Positions 54,901 through 64,000 of a DNA stretch of 64,000 nucleotides are shown piece after piece; within the stretch, counting starts at the first letter, position 1; every line of letters starts with the position of its first letter. This stretch comes from JAJTFA01 sp051715425 (GTDB taxonomy: Bacteria > Bacteroidota > Bacteroidia > UKL13-3): assembly GCA_051715425.1 (NCBI GenBank), contig JBPXJS010000039.1:151918-215917 (forward strand), in the 5' to 3' direction. The notes under the pieces were generated by a model. The model saw only the letters and a list, made by a program, of their open reading frames with translations. It had not been told where the DNA came from and did not search any database. The position numbers were made by a program, and so were the translations under genes.

Positions 54901-57900
54901 ACGCAACAGGGGATATACTACATCTGTTGGATCTGTAGTTGGAATTTATATGTCTACATCATTCCCTAATCAAACAGTAAATAACAATACCATTCACTCT
55001 TTAAAATGTTATGATGAAACCAATACCAGTTCAGGTGTTGTTGGAATTTATTTTACAGGTTCATCCAACCTTACAGGTAATACCAACTGGGTTAGCGGGA
55101 ATAATATACATAGTTTTGGTGCCGGTACCATCGGTTTTCCAACCCCGGCAGCTATCCATAATATGTACGGTATTCAGATTGCTTCAGGCATGGTAAATAT
55201 GACCAACAACATGATCCGTCTTGGAAGAGATTCTTCCGGTTCTATGTTAACCCGTCCACTTAACCTAAGAGGTATTTATATAGCTACCGGGGGTGTTTTG
55301 ATTCACCGGATTTATCACAATTCCATTTATCTCGAAGCTTCTCCACAATCAGGAACTCAGGTTACAGCAGCCTATGATTTTATATCATCATATACTGCAC
55401 CTGGTTTTATTGATGTGAAGAATAATATACTGGTTAATAAAACCAAAAAAGGTGGTACGGCAACCGGCCTCAACTTTGTTGCAAGGCATGCTTCTAACGC
55501 CAACGTTTTTGCTGATCATAACATATTTAAGTATGATACATCAATTAATAACTCCTATGCAGGTTATTATTTAGGTATCAATTCGGTTAACCTTAATGCT
55601 TTTAAAGCCGTTTCTTATATCAACGGAAGTTCTGCAAGTATTGAACCAGAGTTTGCCAATCCAACAGGAGATTACAATACAGTAGATCTTCATCTGTTAA
55701 CAAATAATCCAACAGAGGCTCAGGGAGACACTTCTGTGCTTGCATATGTGAATACAGATTTTGACGGAGTAGCAAGAACAAGTTGGGCGGATGCAGATAT
55801 TGGGGCAGATGCAGGAGCATTTACATTAACAACAGATAGCATTGCACCTGCAATTGCATATACCGCATTAATTAATACAGCACCAATTCCAACGAGAACA
55901 ATAACGGCAACTATTTTTGATCGCTATGGAATGGAAGCAGCACTGGATACCCCCAGAATCTATTACCGCAAAGGGGCTGGTGCATGGGCTACAGGGCTGG
56001 GTACACTTGTTTCCGGCAACCAAAGTAGCGGCACGTGGCAATTTACGATTGACCATTCGCAAGTGGGCGGGGTACTGGTAAATGATATTATATCTTATTT
56101 TATAGCAGCACAGGATAGTATTAACAATAATTTAAATACCAATCCGGGTTTTGCATTCGGTTCCATTAATAATATAACCACCTATCCAGCGGCACCACGC
56201 ACATATACCATTACTGATCCAATTGCTACAGCAGTTACGGTAGGTACAGGTGGAACCTATACAACACTTACCGGACCAAATGGATTGTTTGATGCCATTA
56301 ACCGTTCTGTTTTACAGGGAAATACGGAGGCTACCATTATAAGTAATATTACCGAGCCGGGAACATACGCCCTTAATATGTGGAATGAAATTGGAGCAGG
56401 TGGGTATACCCTAACTATAAGACCTCAGAATACAACTCAAAGAATTGTGAGCGGCACAGTAGCAAATTCAACCGGTTTGATAAGGTTAGACAATGGCGCC
56501 TCAAGAGTTAATATTTTGGGCTATCCGTCAACAGTAGTTACACCTACTTTGGCTGATACTTTCCTTGTTATACGGGCATCCAGCACTTCTACACCTGCAC
56601 TCGGACTCTTGAATGCCACAAATACAGATTCTGTAATGAATGTTATTTTAGAATCAAGAGCCACTTCAACTGGTTTGGGTGTTATTTATTTACAAAGTAC
56701 AGCAGCTACATTTACAACAGGTATAACAAATATTACCATACAAGGGTGTCATTTGCGTCAGGATTTAACTTCTGTTGCTGCATCACTTCCTTCAAACGGT
56801 TTTTATGCTGTAGGAACCTCTCCAAGATTTAATACCAATATCAGATTCCTGAATAATTTCGTATACAATTTTACAGGCGCAGGAGTTTCTGTTCAATCTG
56901 GCAATGGCAACAACTGGCAAATAAGCGGGAATAGTTTCTTCCATAATAATGGAGCGGCTTATACAGCTACTTTATATTATATCACCTTTCTTCCGGGGCA
57001 ATTCTCAGATGGCAATACCATTGCAAACAACTGGTTGGGAGGAACCGCAGCACAAACCGGAGGCAACAGATTCTTATATACAGGTACCACTTTATTAGGT
57101 ATAAACGTTAACTCAGGCCTTTTAACTGGAACAACTGTTCAGAATAATGTGTTTAGTAAAATTATGGCATCTAATGCTTCTGTATCATTCTATGGTGCAC
57201 AACTTTATGGCACATCTGCTGTTATTAATTTTTTAGGTAACAGAATAGGAGATGCTGATTCATCATTAAGTATTGTTACAGCCGGTAATAACCGCCAGTA
57301 TGGTATACTTGCTTCTACCTCTGGTAATCTCACCATTGATAATAACCAGGTATTAAACATTAATGATGTAACAACAGGAACATCTACAGCCATAACTGGT
57401 ATACAGGTTACAGGTGGTTCTGCAAATACAACAGTAATTAGTAACAATACGGTTAGGGGATTGTATGTGAATTCAACCAATACAGGAACGCTTACCGCTG
57501 CTTCATTGCATGGTATTTATCTTGGATCATCGAGTTTGAGTCAGACCATCTCAAATAATACGGTTCAGACTTTAATTAACAGAGATAATACAACTGCTAA
57601 TGTTGTTTTAGGTATTCTCAATTCGTCCGGTGTAAGTAATATTTCCGGAAATACGGTTAGGGGTTTAGCTACCGGAAGTTCAAATATCAATACAGCATCA
57701 ACCTCCATTCCTCTATGTGGTATTATGAATAGCACAACAACCTCTGGTACTTCCATTATTCAGAACAATATCATTGATAGCATCTGGTATGCTTCACCAA
57801 CTCCTGTTGCGTCACAAATGATGGGTATTTATCACGCAGGATCGAGTGCCAATATTGCTAATATTATGGGTAATGTGATAAAAAACATGAATACCCAATC

Positions 57901-60900
57901 AACAAATGTGGGAACCTCAACAGCAGCTGCTATACAGGGTATTTTTGTAAATAACAGTGGTGCCAATCAGATTATACGGGGAAATACCATTCATACCTTA
58001 CAGCATTGGAATACTACTGCAAGCAGTATAAACGGTATTTTGTATACAGGTGGTACAGGGCTTAGTGGTAATAATTCGTTTATTGACAGAAACTTTATTC
58101 ATAGTTTCCGTTCATCGGCCCCATCGGCCGTTGTTACATTGAACGGAATATTCTATGTGGGAGGATTTTCTACCCTGTCAAATAATATGATACGTTTGGG
58201 AATTGATTCAGCCGCTCAGGCTTATACCGAGCCACGGTTGATAAAAGGAATTTATATTAATACCACTACTCAAAACTACTTGTATAATAATTCTATTCTT
58301 ATAGCGGGAGCTCCTTCAAGTGGAACTTCAAATACAGCAGCTATAGAATTTGTTTCTTCTGTATCATCAGGCCAGATTAGTGAAATAAGAAATAATATTC
58401 TGGTAAACATTGTAAATAATGGTGGCACAGCATCAGGTAATAACTGGTGTATTAAAACAATTGACACCTTAAGGTTTATATCTAACTATAATTTGTTTTA
58501 TGCTCCGGGAACCGGTGGAGTGGTGGTTGGAACCAATGTTCGCAATTACCCATCCTTATCAGGCGTAGGTGGCTGGAAAGCCTGGTCGAGATATGATCTC
58601 GCAAGCGGGTACGGAGATCCTGTTTTTAATGCGAATGCCTTAAGCACTGCAGATGCGGTATCATTGGAATTGCAAGCCAATAATCCGGCTGAAAAAAGTG
58701 GTGATCCATCATTAACTTCAGTAACTGTTGATTTCTTTGGTAATGCAAGATCTTCTTTAACTCCATATGATATAGGTGCACATGCGGGTAACTTTAATCA
58801 GTCGCCTGATCTTTTCCCTCCGGTAATCAGCTTTACTACTTTAACCAATAGTGGTACATTAACCGGAACCAGAACACTATCTGGTGTTACTATTACAGAC
58901 AATAATGGAATCCCGGTTTCGGGCTCAACGCGTCCGGTTATCTATTATTCTAAGGATGCTGTAAACTGGTTTAGCAATCCTGCTGTAACAATTACTGGTA
59001 ATGCCACAAATGCCAATGCCACTTTTGTAATTGACTATACACCAATTCTGCCTCTTTCCACCAGTGATACCATCAGGTATTATGTAATTGCTCAGGATAA
59101 TGCAGGCAATATCATGTCATCTGCTCCTTATGCCATTGCCACTTCGGTAAATAGCATTACTACACATCCGCTGCAACCAAATACCTTTAATTTCCTTCCA
59201 ATTATTCCGGCAAATACGGTTTTTCAGGTTGGTGCAGGCCAAACATATACAAGTCTTTCAGGTGTTGGCGGATTTTTTGAGTTTATTAATTCACGCACAC
59301 TTGGTGGAAATATAACAGCAGAAATCACATCCGATATGACAGAAAGCGGTGTTGTTGCATTAGGTCAGTTTGCAGAGGATGGAGCAGGAGGTTTTAGTTT
59401 AACCATCAGACCGGCTGCCGGTACTTTAACTCCAAGAGTTATTCAGGGTAACACCACTCAGGCATTAATCAGGTTGAATGGAGCAGATCGTGTAAAAATT
59501 AATGGAGTTCCTACTTCAGGTAATGCCAGTGATAAGATGCTTTTATTCCGCAACTCAGGAACATCATATACTATTGAAATGCAAAATGCCACCCAAGGTG
59601 TACGCATTCATAATTGTATTGTAGAGGGTGCCAATAACAGCACAGCAGGTGGGGTTATTGGATTTAATGTGTATTCAGGACCAACAGGAAATATGTTTGA
59701 TACCATCAGTAACTGTGTGGTAAGAAATGTAAGTACCTTAGCATCTCCCGCTGGTGTTCCTGCAGTATGTATTTACGCAAATGGATTTTTAACCACAGGC
59801 GCATTAAACAGCAACCTGATTATAACCGGAAACGAAATTGCGAATTTTAATAATTATGGTATTTATATGAATACGTATACCGGAAGCAATATTCAGATTA
59901 CCGGAAACAGTTTATATAATAATATCAGCAATCAGCCTTTAGCAAATACATTTTATCCTGTTATATTTAACGCACAGAATTATTCGGGTAACAATATCAT
60001 TAGCGGAAACTATATTGGAGGTAGTGCCGCAAACTGCGGAGGTACAGCATGGACCAAACAAAATACCGGTAGTTTGTATGCCTTGTATCTTGCATTTAGC
60101 AGCAGCGGAGGCGCATCTCAGGTAACCAATAATATTATCCAGAATATTAATTACAATAATGTTAGTGCAACAGGGCAGTTCATAGGTATTTATCATATTG
60201 CCGGTGATGCAATTATTAGCGGAAATACTTTAGGCAGCGGAAGTGTAGCAGGAAGTATCAGTTATCTTGCTAATACTACCCATTACGGTATCTATGCTTC
60301 TACCTCTGGTTTGGTTCAGGTAAATAATAATACGATAGCAGGCTTTAATATAGGGAATACCGGATTAAACAGTTCTTTCTATGGTATTTATTTTGTAAGC
60401 GGTAATCTTACCTCAATGGATGGGAATACCATTGGCAGTACAACGGTTCCTCAAAGCATCCGTTTAAATGGCGTTGGTACCTTAACCGGAATTTTTACCA
60501 GTGTAGCCGCCAATCTTGCACCAACTTATGCTATAACAAATAATACAGTGGCTAATCTTTCTGCCCCAGGAACTATTTCTTCTATTAATATCAGGGGCAT
60601 TCAGATAAGTGGTAATACATCTGTACCTACCATCAGCGGCAATACCATCAGGGATCTTACTACAAATAGTCAAAATAATACTTCACTTACAGCGGCTTCA
60701 AACATTGGTATACTGTATGCAAATAGTTCCAATGTAAATGGTGTAATACATAATAATACCATACATGCATTACGCAACCTTAATGGTGGAATCTCTCCAA
60801 CAACCGTAATGGGTATACTTGTTTCATCTGGTCAAAGTCCTGTTATCAGTGCAAATAGAATATTCGACTTAAGCAATGCCTCAACTTCAGCCAGCACCAA

Positions 60901-63900
60901 TCCCGCACCGGTTGCTGCAGGTATTGCTATTTCAGGAGCCAGCACATCAGTTACTGCTGCCAACAATCAGGTAAGTTTAGGTAATGGGCAATCTACCGCA
61001 ACCCAGTTCAATGGTATTTGGTTGCAATTAAGCAACACGTCAGTAAGTTGTAATTTGTATAATAACAGCATAGTTATTGGTGGAACTGCATCTGGTGGAA
61101 TCCAGCATTCATTTGCTTTCGTACGTGGTAATAATACAGGATCAGAAATGAGCACCTTCCTTAATGTAAGGAATAATATTTTTGCCAATAATCGTTCCGG
61201 AGGAAGTGGAAAACACTACGCCATAGCAAACCAGACAACTGCTGCAAGCAATAATTACTGGAATGCCAATTCAGGCAACAATAATTTATTAATAACCCAA
61301 AATCCGGCAACAATAGGTTTATGGGGAAATACTGATGTGACTTTGTCAGGTTGGATGAACAGTGCACTTTCAGATGTATATAGTTATGCTGCTCAGGCAT
61401 CAGGAACAACCAATGCAAACCAGATTAATCTGAGTAATTTGTTTACCAATATGGCTGCAGGAAATCTTGGATTACAAACCGCCAATCAGGAAGTATGGTA
61501 TGTATATGGTAAAGGCATGGCAGGACCATCTGTTCAAAATCTAAACACAGATTTTAACGGAACCAGCAGGGGAACTACTCAAGGTAACGCGATTACCATA
61601 GGCTCAGTGCAAATGAACAGTGTGCCGTCAACTACTCCTATAGCAGCGCTTGCATCAGCCGCGCCAGCAGCCAGTACAAGTACCAGTTATTCATTTGGAA
61701 ACAGGACAATAGCAACTATTAACTGGGGAGCTTCTGCACCAACATCAGCAACATTGCTTAATTATACCGGTGTTAATCCAACAGGAACGGTGCCTTCCGG
61801 TAATAATTTTAATCAATACCTGAGAGTGAATGTTTCCGGTGGAACCGCACCATATAATTATGGTGTGTCTCTTGGTTATGATCCTGCCATCTTAGGCGCT
61901 GTTTCTTCCGTTAGTAATATTAAGGTATCAACAGAAACAGGGGGATCAGTTGTTGCTCCGGTTTGGTTCACAAATCCGGTGTCAACTGTAAACACAGGTA
62001 ACAGAACGGTATCTGCATCCGGAATAACTTCAGGTGGATTAAGTGCACTGTTCTTTACAGGAACAGAAAATGCAGCACCACCAGCTATAACAGCATTCAC
62101 GCCTTCTGCAAAAGAAATCAATGGTGCTGTAACAATCCGTGGAAGTTTATTTACCGGAGCTACAACTCTTAGTTTCAACGGAACTTCTCAGCCTTCCTTT
62201 ACCGTAGTTAATGACACTTCTATTACTACAACGGTTCCGGTTGGTGCAACTACAGGTCCGGTTTCAATAACTAATCCATACGGAACCGGTACAAGTGGTT
62301 TCAACTTTACTGTAATTCCGGTGCCAACTTTAACCAATTTATCGGTAAGCACAGGAACAGTAGGTACAGCAGTAACCATAACAGGCACAGGATTTACCTG
62401 GGCCACGCAGGTGCAGTTTAATACCACCAATGCTACTTTTGTTGTGGTAAACAATACAACTATTACCTGTACTGTACCATCGGGTGCAACAACAGGACTG
62501 GTTACCGTAATTAATCCAGCAGGTAATGCCAGCAGCGCTGGAACATTTACTGTTATAGGAGCCCCTACAGTTACCGGCCTTGCGCCTTCTTCAGGTCCTG
62601 TTGGTACATCAGTTACCATTACAGGAACAAACTTCCAATCTATAACCTCTGTTAATTTCAATGGTGTTTCTGCATCATACAGTGTAAACAGCCCTACCCA
62701 GATTGTGGCAACTGTTCCAACAACTACAACCGGTACTGTTACCGTTATAAACGGTTCAGGAACAGGAACCAGTTCTGGTAACTTTACCGTGGTTCAACTA
62801 CCTACAATTACAGGTTTTAGCCCTACATCAGGCAGTGCCGGAACAAGTGTAGTTATTAATGGAAGCAATTTTACTAACGTAGATAGTGTGGAATTTAGCG
62901 GAGGTGGTAATGCTGTATTTACGGTTAACAGTCCATCGCAGATCACTGCTACCGTTCCCGCATCGGCCGGCACGGGTAATATTACTGTATACACCAATGT
63001 GGGCAATGTAACCAGCACAGGAACCTTTACCATTATTCCTGATTTGATTGTAAACTCAGCTCAGGGCGTTTCTGGTATTTATAATAATATTACTGTAACA
63101 GGAACAGGAGATGCTACTTTAACTGCCGGTTTGCTGGCTTTAGGAAATGTTGTTGTTCAATCAGGAGGTATTATAAGATTTGGTACAAATGTGCTTTCTG
63201 GTAATGGTAGCTTTACTGCACAAACAGCAGCTAAATTATTTATCGGCTCACCACAGGGTATTACCGCCACAGGTGGCCTTGCCGGCAATATTCAAATGGG
63301 TGGCACCAGAACATATCATTCGGGAGCCACTTATACTTATGAAGGAGTAACTGCCCAGGCTACAGGTAACGGTTTACCTTCAAGTGTCGACACTTTAATT
63401 ATTAATGATACCGCAGGTGTGAGTTTGACTCAGTCTACTGCTGTAAATAGTGTTTTTACCTTTATCAATGGAAAATTAACTTTAGGTAATAGCAACCTTA
63501 CAGTTGGTGGAAGTATTAATGGAGTTAGTCCAACAAGCTATGTGGTTACTTCGAATACGCCTGCAAGTAGTGGTGTATTAAGACGACCAGTTGCCAACAA
63601 TAATGTTCCGGTAGATTTTCCTGTTGGAGGAACAGCGTTAACAACTGCTCAGATTACCCTTACTGCCGGATCAACAGCAGATGTTTTCGGAGTCCGTGTA
63701 TTTAACGGAGTGCTTCAAAACGGTACCACCGGGTCTGTTATGAATACCAGCGTAGTAAACCGTACATGGGTTATTAATGAAAATACAGCAGGAGGTTCTA
63801 ATGCAACAGTAAGCTTGAGTTGGGATGATTCTTTAGAAACAGGATCATTTGCCCGTGGTAATTGTGGTGTTTTCTTTAGCAATGCCGGAGGCTGGGTTCC

Positions 63901-64000
63901 ACCATCATCATTTGGTTCTGCCACGGGATCCAATCCTTATAGCATGAGCCGCTCAGGTATAACATCTTTTGCGGCATTCTCTGTAGGCGATGCGGTATCA
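51971..64000 (+). CDS. giant secreted multi-module beta-helix protein (partial, C-terminus outside window)
   Basis: ATG at 51971 (MKKQLLLLILFCALKMSAQ, a signal peptide); spot translations at several points down to the last codon are all in this frame, giving at least 4010 residues. Order: LamG-like beta-sandwich (about 25-225, with LNGLMDEFRVYSRALS), an Ig-like segment, beta-helix module 1 (about 347-1415), module 2 (about 1421-2410), module 3 (about 2415-3215), a cadherin-like segment, four IPT/TIG domains (about 3371-3690) and a beta-rich end. The modules are full of NNTI/NNIIG strand-turn repeats, Asn-, Thr- and Ser-rich with few Cys. A T9SS sorting domain probably follows beyond the edge. 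Adhesion or matrix is the likely role, by inference. Confidence 0.9.
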   Translation, partial: MKKQLLLLILFCALKMSAQNAPELIYYKFNSAGATVQNEALSPVGTNPTPIIGTGLSVGSNGLAGSALTGVGNVGAMLNTGWITNLNGSFTIAFWTKDIVPSATLWYIFGDAGAASFRCFTNGVALANNWLIRGGGLPDLLFTGAATAAPNMCHAVYDAPAGQFRAYINGVLVNTVVAPTTNVMAGTGFQVGGYATNNTLNGLMDEFRVYSRALSAAEVLATYSMELGKLGGNNAGVSAIDSPSVFSAGLKNIKATIKNYGTNQINNVTVNWSVNGVVQTPVNHNSVLDTLGGSLPNSVQLTLGNFNFLNNTRYTIHAWTSLPNGVTDTVTNNDSAQKVLRSPYNGNFTIGASSPDFFTITQAANELNANGVNGPVTLTLIDDLYSRATGENYPATFINHQFPITIQPSPTSNPLLVDSTTSIINVDGSKYFSIDGRRNSGDYGRNITIENKSLSTTATVVRFFNDAIGGTLRNSIIRGANNTTATTSNPSWSLVHIGGTNKANPQGNDSISIFNNLIARSQGRAFSQGVVSDGQSIAAQNNNIDIDSNWIQGFSINGVHITTTASTWGNGSNFRIRGNSFYDTSVTTLTVAMNCINFIPNQSAGSNNNLISGNYIGGTSAFTGSIIPTAGLPRWEFSTTNNLAFTGIQITSGAGAGTTVSNNVIRNFRFTNPAATTGFTMINHTQGTVAINNNIIGMQTDTNNITCFANTALNGISTTSINDQTINGNSIYSITARDATTNTSLIVRGILSQSSVGAVQINNNSIGGFSVRSGNTSTSTSSSVIGIAASHTSSTIQINNNIIGGSGVNDSIVNYTAALHRMVGIFVLNSGVYNVSGNTLSNFHSYANSTGTTTSSNLIGISMQATGNGHIVNDNTITNLNLQSAATTTMIGIVSASGAATINNNTVHSLYSNSTYTGTATGASINGFYIAGSSIHTITNNSLYNFDNRAVVSSQVNGIYYGSNNSSVISSNTIRNLRNRGYTTSVGSVVGIYMSTSFPNQTVNNNTIHSLKCYDETNTSSGVVGIYFTGSSNLTGNTNWVSGNNIHSFGAGTIGFPTPAAIHNMYGIQIASGMVNMTNNMIRLGRDSSGSMLTRPLNLRGIYIATGGVLIHRIYHNSIYLEASPQSGTQVTAAYDFISSYTAPGFIDVKNNILVNKTKKGGTATGLNFVARHASNANVFADHNIFKYDTSINNSYAGYYLGINSVNLNAFKAVSYINGSSASIEPEFANPTGDYNTVDLHLLTNNPTEAQGDTSVLAYVNTDFDGVARTSWADADIGADAGAFTLTTDSIAPAIAYTALINTAPIPTRTITATIFDRYGMEAALDTPRIYYRKGAGAWATGLGTLVSGNQSSGTWQFTIDHSQVGGVLVNDIISYFIAAQDSINNNLNTNPGFAFGSINNITTYPAAPRTYTITDPIATAVTVGTGGTYTTLTGPNGLFDAINRSVLQGNTEATIISNITEPGTYALNMWNEIGAGGYTLTIRPQNTTQRIVSGTVANSTGLIRLDNGASRVNILGYPSTVVTPTLADTFLVIRASSTSTPALGLLNATNTDSVMNVILESRATSTGLGVIYLQSTAATFTTGITNITIQGCHLRQDLTSVAASLPSNGFYAVGTSPRFNTNIRFLNNFVYNFTGAGVSVQSGNGNNWQISGNSFFHNNGAAYTATLYYITFLPGQFSDGNTIANNWLGGTAAQTGGNRFLYTGTTLLGINVNSGLLTGTTVQNNVFSKIMASNASVSFYGAQLYGTSAVINFLGNRIGDADSSLSIVTAGNNRQYGILASTSGNLTIDNNQVLNINDVTTGTSTAITGIQVTGGSANTTVISNNTVRGLYVNSTNTGTLTAASLHGIYLGSSSLSQTISNNTVQTLINRDNTTANVVLGILNSSGVSNISGNTVRGLATGSSNINTASTSIPLCGIMNSTTTSGTSIIQNNIIDSIWYASPTPVASQMMGIYHAGSSANIANIMGNVIKNMNTQSTNVGTSTAAAIQGIFVNNSGANQIIRGNTIHTLQHWNTTASSINGILYTGGTGLSGNNSFIDRNFIHSFRSSAPSAVVTLNGIFYVGGFSTLSNNMIRLGIDSAAQAYTEPRLIKGIYINTTTQNYLYNNSILIAGAPSSGTSNTAAIEFVSSVSSGQISEIRNNILVNIVNNGGTASGNNWCIKTIDTLRFISNYNLFYAPGTGGVVVGTNVRNYPSLSGVGGWKAWSRYDLASGYGDPVFNANALSTADAVSLELQANNPAEKSGDPSLTSVTVDFFGNARSSLTPYDIGAHAGNFNQSPDLFPPVISFTTLTNSGTLTGTRTLSGVTITDNNGIPVSGSTRPVIYYSKDAVNWFSNPAVTITGNATNANATFVIDYTPILPLSTSDTIRYYVIAQDNAGNIMSSAPYAIATSVNSITTHPLQPNTFNFLPIIPANTVFQVGAGQTYTSLSGVGGFFEFINSRTLGGNITAEITSDMTESGVVALGQFAEDGAGGFSLTIRPAAGTLTPRVIQGNTTQALIRLNGADRVKINGVPTSGNASDKMLLFRNSGTSYTIEMQNATQGVRIHNCIVEGANNSTAGGVIGFNVYSGPTGNMFDTISNCVVRNVSTLASPAGVPAVCIYANGFLTTGALNSNLIITGNEIANFNNYGIYMNTYTGSNIQITGNSLYNNISNQPLANTFYPVIFNAQNYSGNNIISGNYIGGSAANCGGTAWTKQNTGSLYALYLAFSSSGGASQVTNNIIQNINYNNVSATGQFIGIYHIAGDAIISGNTLGSGSVAGSISYLANTTHYGIYASTSGLVQVNNNTIAGFNIGNTGLNSSFYGIYFVSGNLTSMDGNTIGSTTVPQSIRLNGVGTLTGIFTSVAANLAPTYAITNNTVANLSAPGTISSINIRGIQISGNTSVPTISGNTIRDLTTNSQNNTSLTAASNIGILYANSSNVNGVIHNNTIHALRNLNGGISPTTVMGILVSSGQSPVISANRIFDLSNASTSASTNPAPVAAGIAISGASTSVTAANNQVSLGNGQSTATQFNGIWLQLSNTSVSCNLYNNSIVIGGTASGGIQHSFAFVRGNNTGSEMSTFLNVRNNIFANNRSGGSGKHYAIANQTTAASNNYWNANSGNNNLLITQNPATIGLWGNTDVTLSGWMNSALSDVYSYAAQASGTTNANQINLSNLFTNMAAGNLGLQTANQEVWYVYGKGMAGPSVQNLNTDFNGTSRGTTQGNAITIGSVQMNSVPSTTPIAALASAAPAASTSTSYSFGNRTIATINWGASAPTSATLLNYTGVNPTGTVPSGNNFNQYLRVNVSGGTAPYNYGVSLGYDPAILGAVSSVSNIKVSTETGGSVVAPVWFTNPVSTVNTGNRTVSASGITSGGLSALFFTGTENAAPPAITAFTPSAKEINGAVTIRGSLFTGATTLSFNGTSQPSFTVVNDTSITTTVPVGATTGPVSITNPYGTGTSGFNFTVIPVPTLTNLSVSTGTVGTAVTITGTGFTWATQVQFNTTNATFVVVNNTTITCTVPSGATTGLVTVINPAGNASSAGTFTVIGAPTVTGLAPSSGPVGTSVTITGTNFQSITSVNFNGVSASYSVNSPTQIVATVPTTTTGTVTVINGSGTGTSSGNFTVVQLPTITGFSPTSGSAGTSVVINGSNFTNVDSVEFSGGGNAVFTVNSPSQITATVPASAGTGNITVYTNVGNVTSTGTFTIIPDLIVNSAQGVSGIYNNITVTGTGDATLTAGLLALGNVVVQSGGIIRFGTNVLSGNGSFTAQTAAKLFIGSPQGITATGGLAGNIQMGGTRTYHSGATYTYEGVTAQATGNGLPSSVDTLIINDTAGVSLTQSTAVNSVFTFINGKLTLGNSNLTVGGSINGVSPTSYVVTSNTPASSGVLRRPVANNNVPVDFPVGGTALTTAQITLTAGSTADVFGVRVFNGVLQNGTTGSVMNTSVVNRTWVINENTAGGSNATVSLSWDDSLETGSFARGNCGVFFSNAGGWVPPSSFGSATGSNPYSMSRSGITSFAAFSVGDAVS
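52037..52650 (+). other. LamG/concanavalin-like domain of the giant protein
   Basis: Codes for a beta-sandwich with the motifs NGSFTIAFWTKD, HAVYDAPAGQFRAYINGVLV and MDEFRVYSRALSAAEV, the last being the classic end of LamG_3 domains. Such domains bind glycans or proteins. Confidence 0.8.
53009..56230 (+). repeat. beta-helix module 1 of the giant protein
   Basis: Begins with a leading segment (FTIGASSPDFFTITQAANEL), runs through many NNxI strand-turn repeats with an internal SGNYIGG, closes with a D.DG.AR...ADIGADAGAF element near 55755-55820, then an Ig-like linker with PRIYYRKGAGAW and DIISYFIAAQDS. Modules 2 and 3 repeat this plan. Confidence 0.75.
56231..59212 (+). repeat. beta-helix module 2 of the giant protein
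   Basis: Starts AVTVGTGGTYTTLTGPNGLF, then a beta-helix with NNWLGG as the counterpart of SGNYIGG, and closes with FGNARSSLTPYDIGAHAG and an Ig-like linker with RPVIYYSKDAVNWF and DTIRYYVIAQDNAG. It is diverged from module 1 at the sequence level but has the same plan. Confidence 0.75.
59213..61620 (+). repeat. beta-helix module 3 of the giant protein
   Basis: Starts NTVFQVGAGQTYTSLSG, followed by SGNYIGGSAANCGG and a beta-helix; ends with the DFNGTSRG element at about 61554-61577. It is shorter than modules 1 and 2 because the Ig-like linker does not follow; a cadherin-like segment and TIG domains come instead. Confidence 0.75.
62081..63040 (+). repeat. four tandem IPT/TIG domains of the giant protein
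   Basis: Four units of about 240 bp begin at about 62081, 62321, 62561 and 62798. Each has the pattern P.IT.F.PSSG..GT.VTI.G..F......V.FNG followed by V.......I...VP....G...V.N. The match to the IPT/TIG immunoglobulin-like fold is clear. They probably form a rigid stalk. Confidence 0.85.

Noticed and set aside
53009..61620. Many short AATAAT-type repeats looking like a repeat array
   Set aside because: They are codons of the NNTI strand-turn repeats of the beta-helix. They lack the constant repeat and unique-spacer structure of CRISPR.
53798..62661. Several minus-strand reading frames of 60-157 codons inside the giant gene
   Set aside because: They are antisense shadows of Asn/Thr-rich coding sequence with no start signals or recognised domains.
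1..64000. tRNA, rRNA or riboswitch genes
   Set aside because: Intergenic spaces are mostly under 240 bp and none shows a cloverleaf or a recognised riboswitch core by eye; a covariance-model search would be decisive.

Overview
The window looks like a chromosomal segment of a Bacteroidota bacterium. The evidence is two complete secreted proteins ending in type IX secretion (T9SS) sorting domains, promoter-like TAnnTTTG boxes, generally weak Shine-Dalgarno sequences, a 7TM-DISM histidine kinase, and phylum-typical neighbours (parA-parB-DUF5683-dapB-lepB; accC-accB-fabH-plsX-rpmF-DUF177). The class cannot be fixed from what is visible. No tRNA, rRNA, CRISPR array, insertion sequence or prophage was seen. 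Most of the window is tightly packed core metabolism, cell division/segregation and envelope genes.

Layout. 1-8353: a tightly coupled minus-strand unit (E1/ThiF-like protein, GNAT-fold acyltransferase, 7TM sensor kinase, receiver-kinase hybrid, single receiver, AsmA-like protein) with a divergent receiver gene. This is the most novel-looking part and may make and sense a small signal. 8354-14907: small lipoprotein, Smr protein, secreted protein, rseP, dxr, ORF6N protein, GH3-like enzyme. 14959-19465: MuiA-like protein, acyl-CoA carboxylase beta subunit, acetyltransferase, T9SS cargo. 19644-24833: fur-family gene, purA, SirB1-like protein, topA. 24927-30304: secreted M43 metalloprotease, then the shikimate genes aroB-aroA-aroC. 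30321-36902 (plus strand): proline dehydrogenase, UPF0173 hydrolase, parA, parB, DUF5683, dapB, lepB. 36959-41653 (minus): DUF177, rpmF, plsX, fabH, accB, accC (fatty acid synthesis initiation). 41887-48182: alanine dehydrogenase-like protein, then surface polysaccharide genes (flippase, Wzz, O-antigen ligase, GT9). 48179-51672: fhs, ferritin, rnhB, TRIC-type channel.

51971 to the right edge is a single open reading frame of at least 4010 codons with no stop in the window. It encodes a giant secreted protein: signal peptide, LamG-like domain, three consecutive beta-helix modules of about 800-1080 residues joined by Ig-like linkers, four IPT/TIG domains, and a region that in this phylum usually precedes a T9SS sorting domain. 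The AsmA-like gene at the left edge is also cut by the window.

Several start codons were moved downstream of the longest reading frame because terminators, upstream stop codons or family lengths demand it (GH3, DUF5683, fabH, PccB, UPF0173, Wzz and others).
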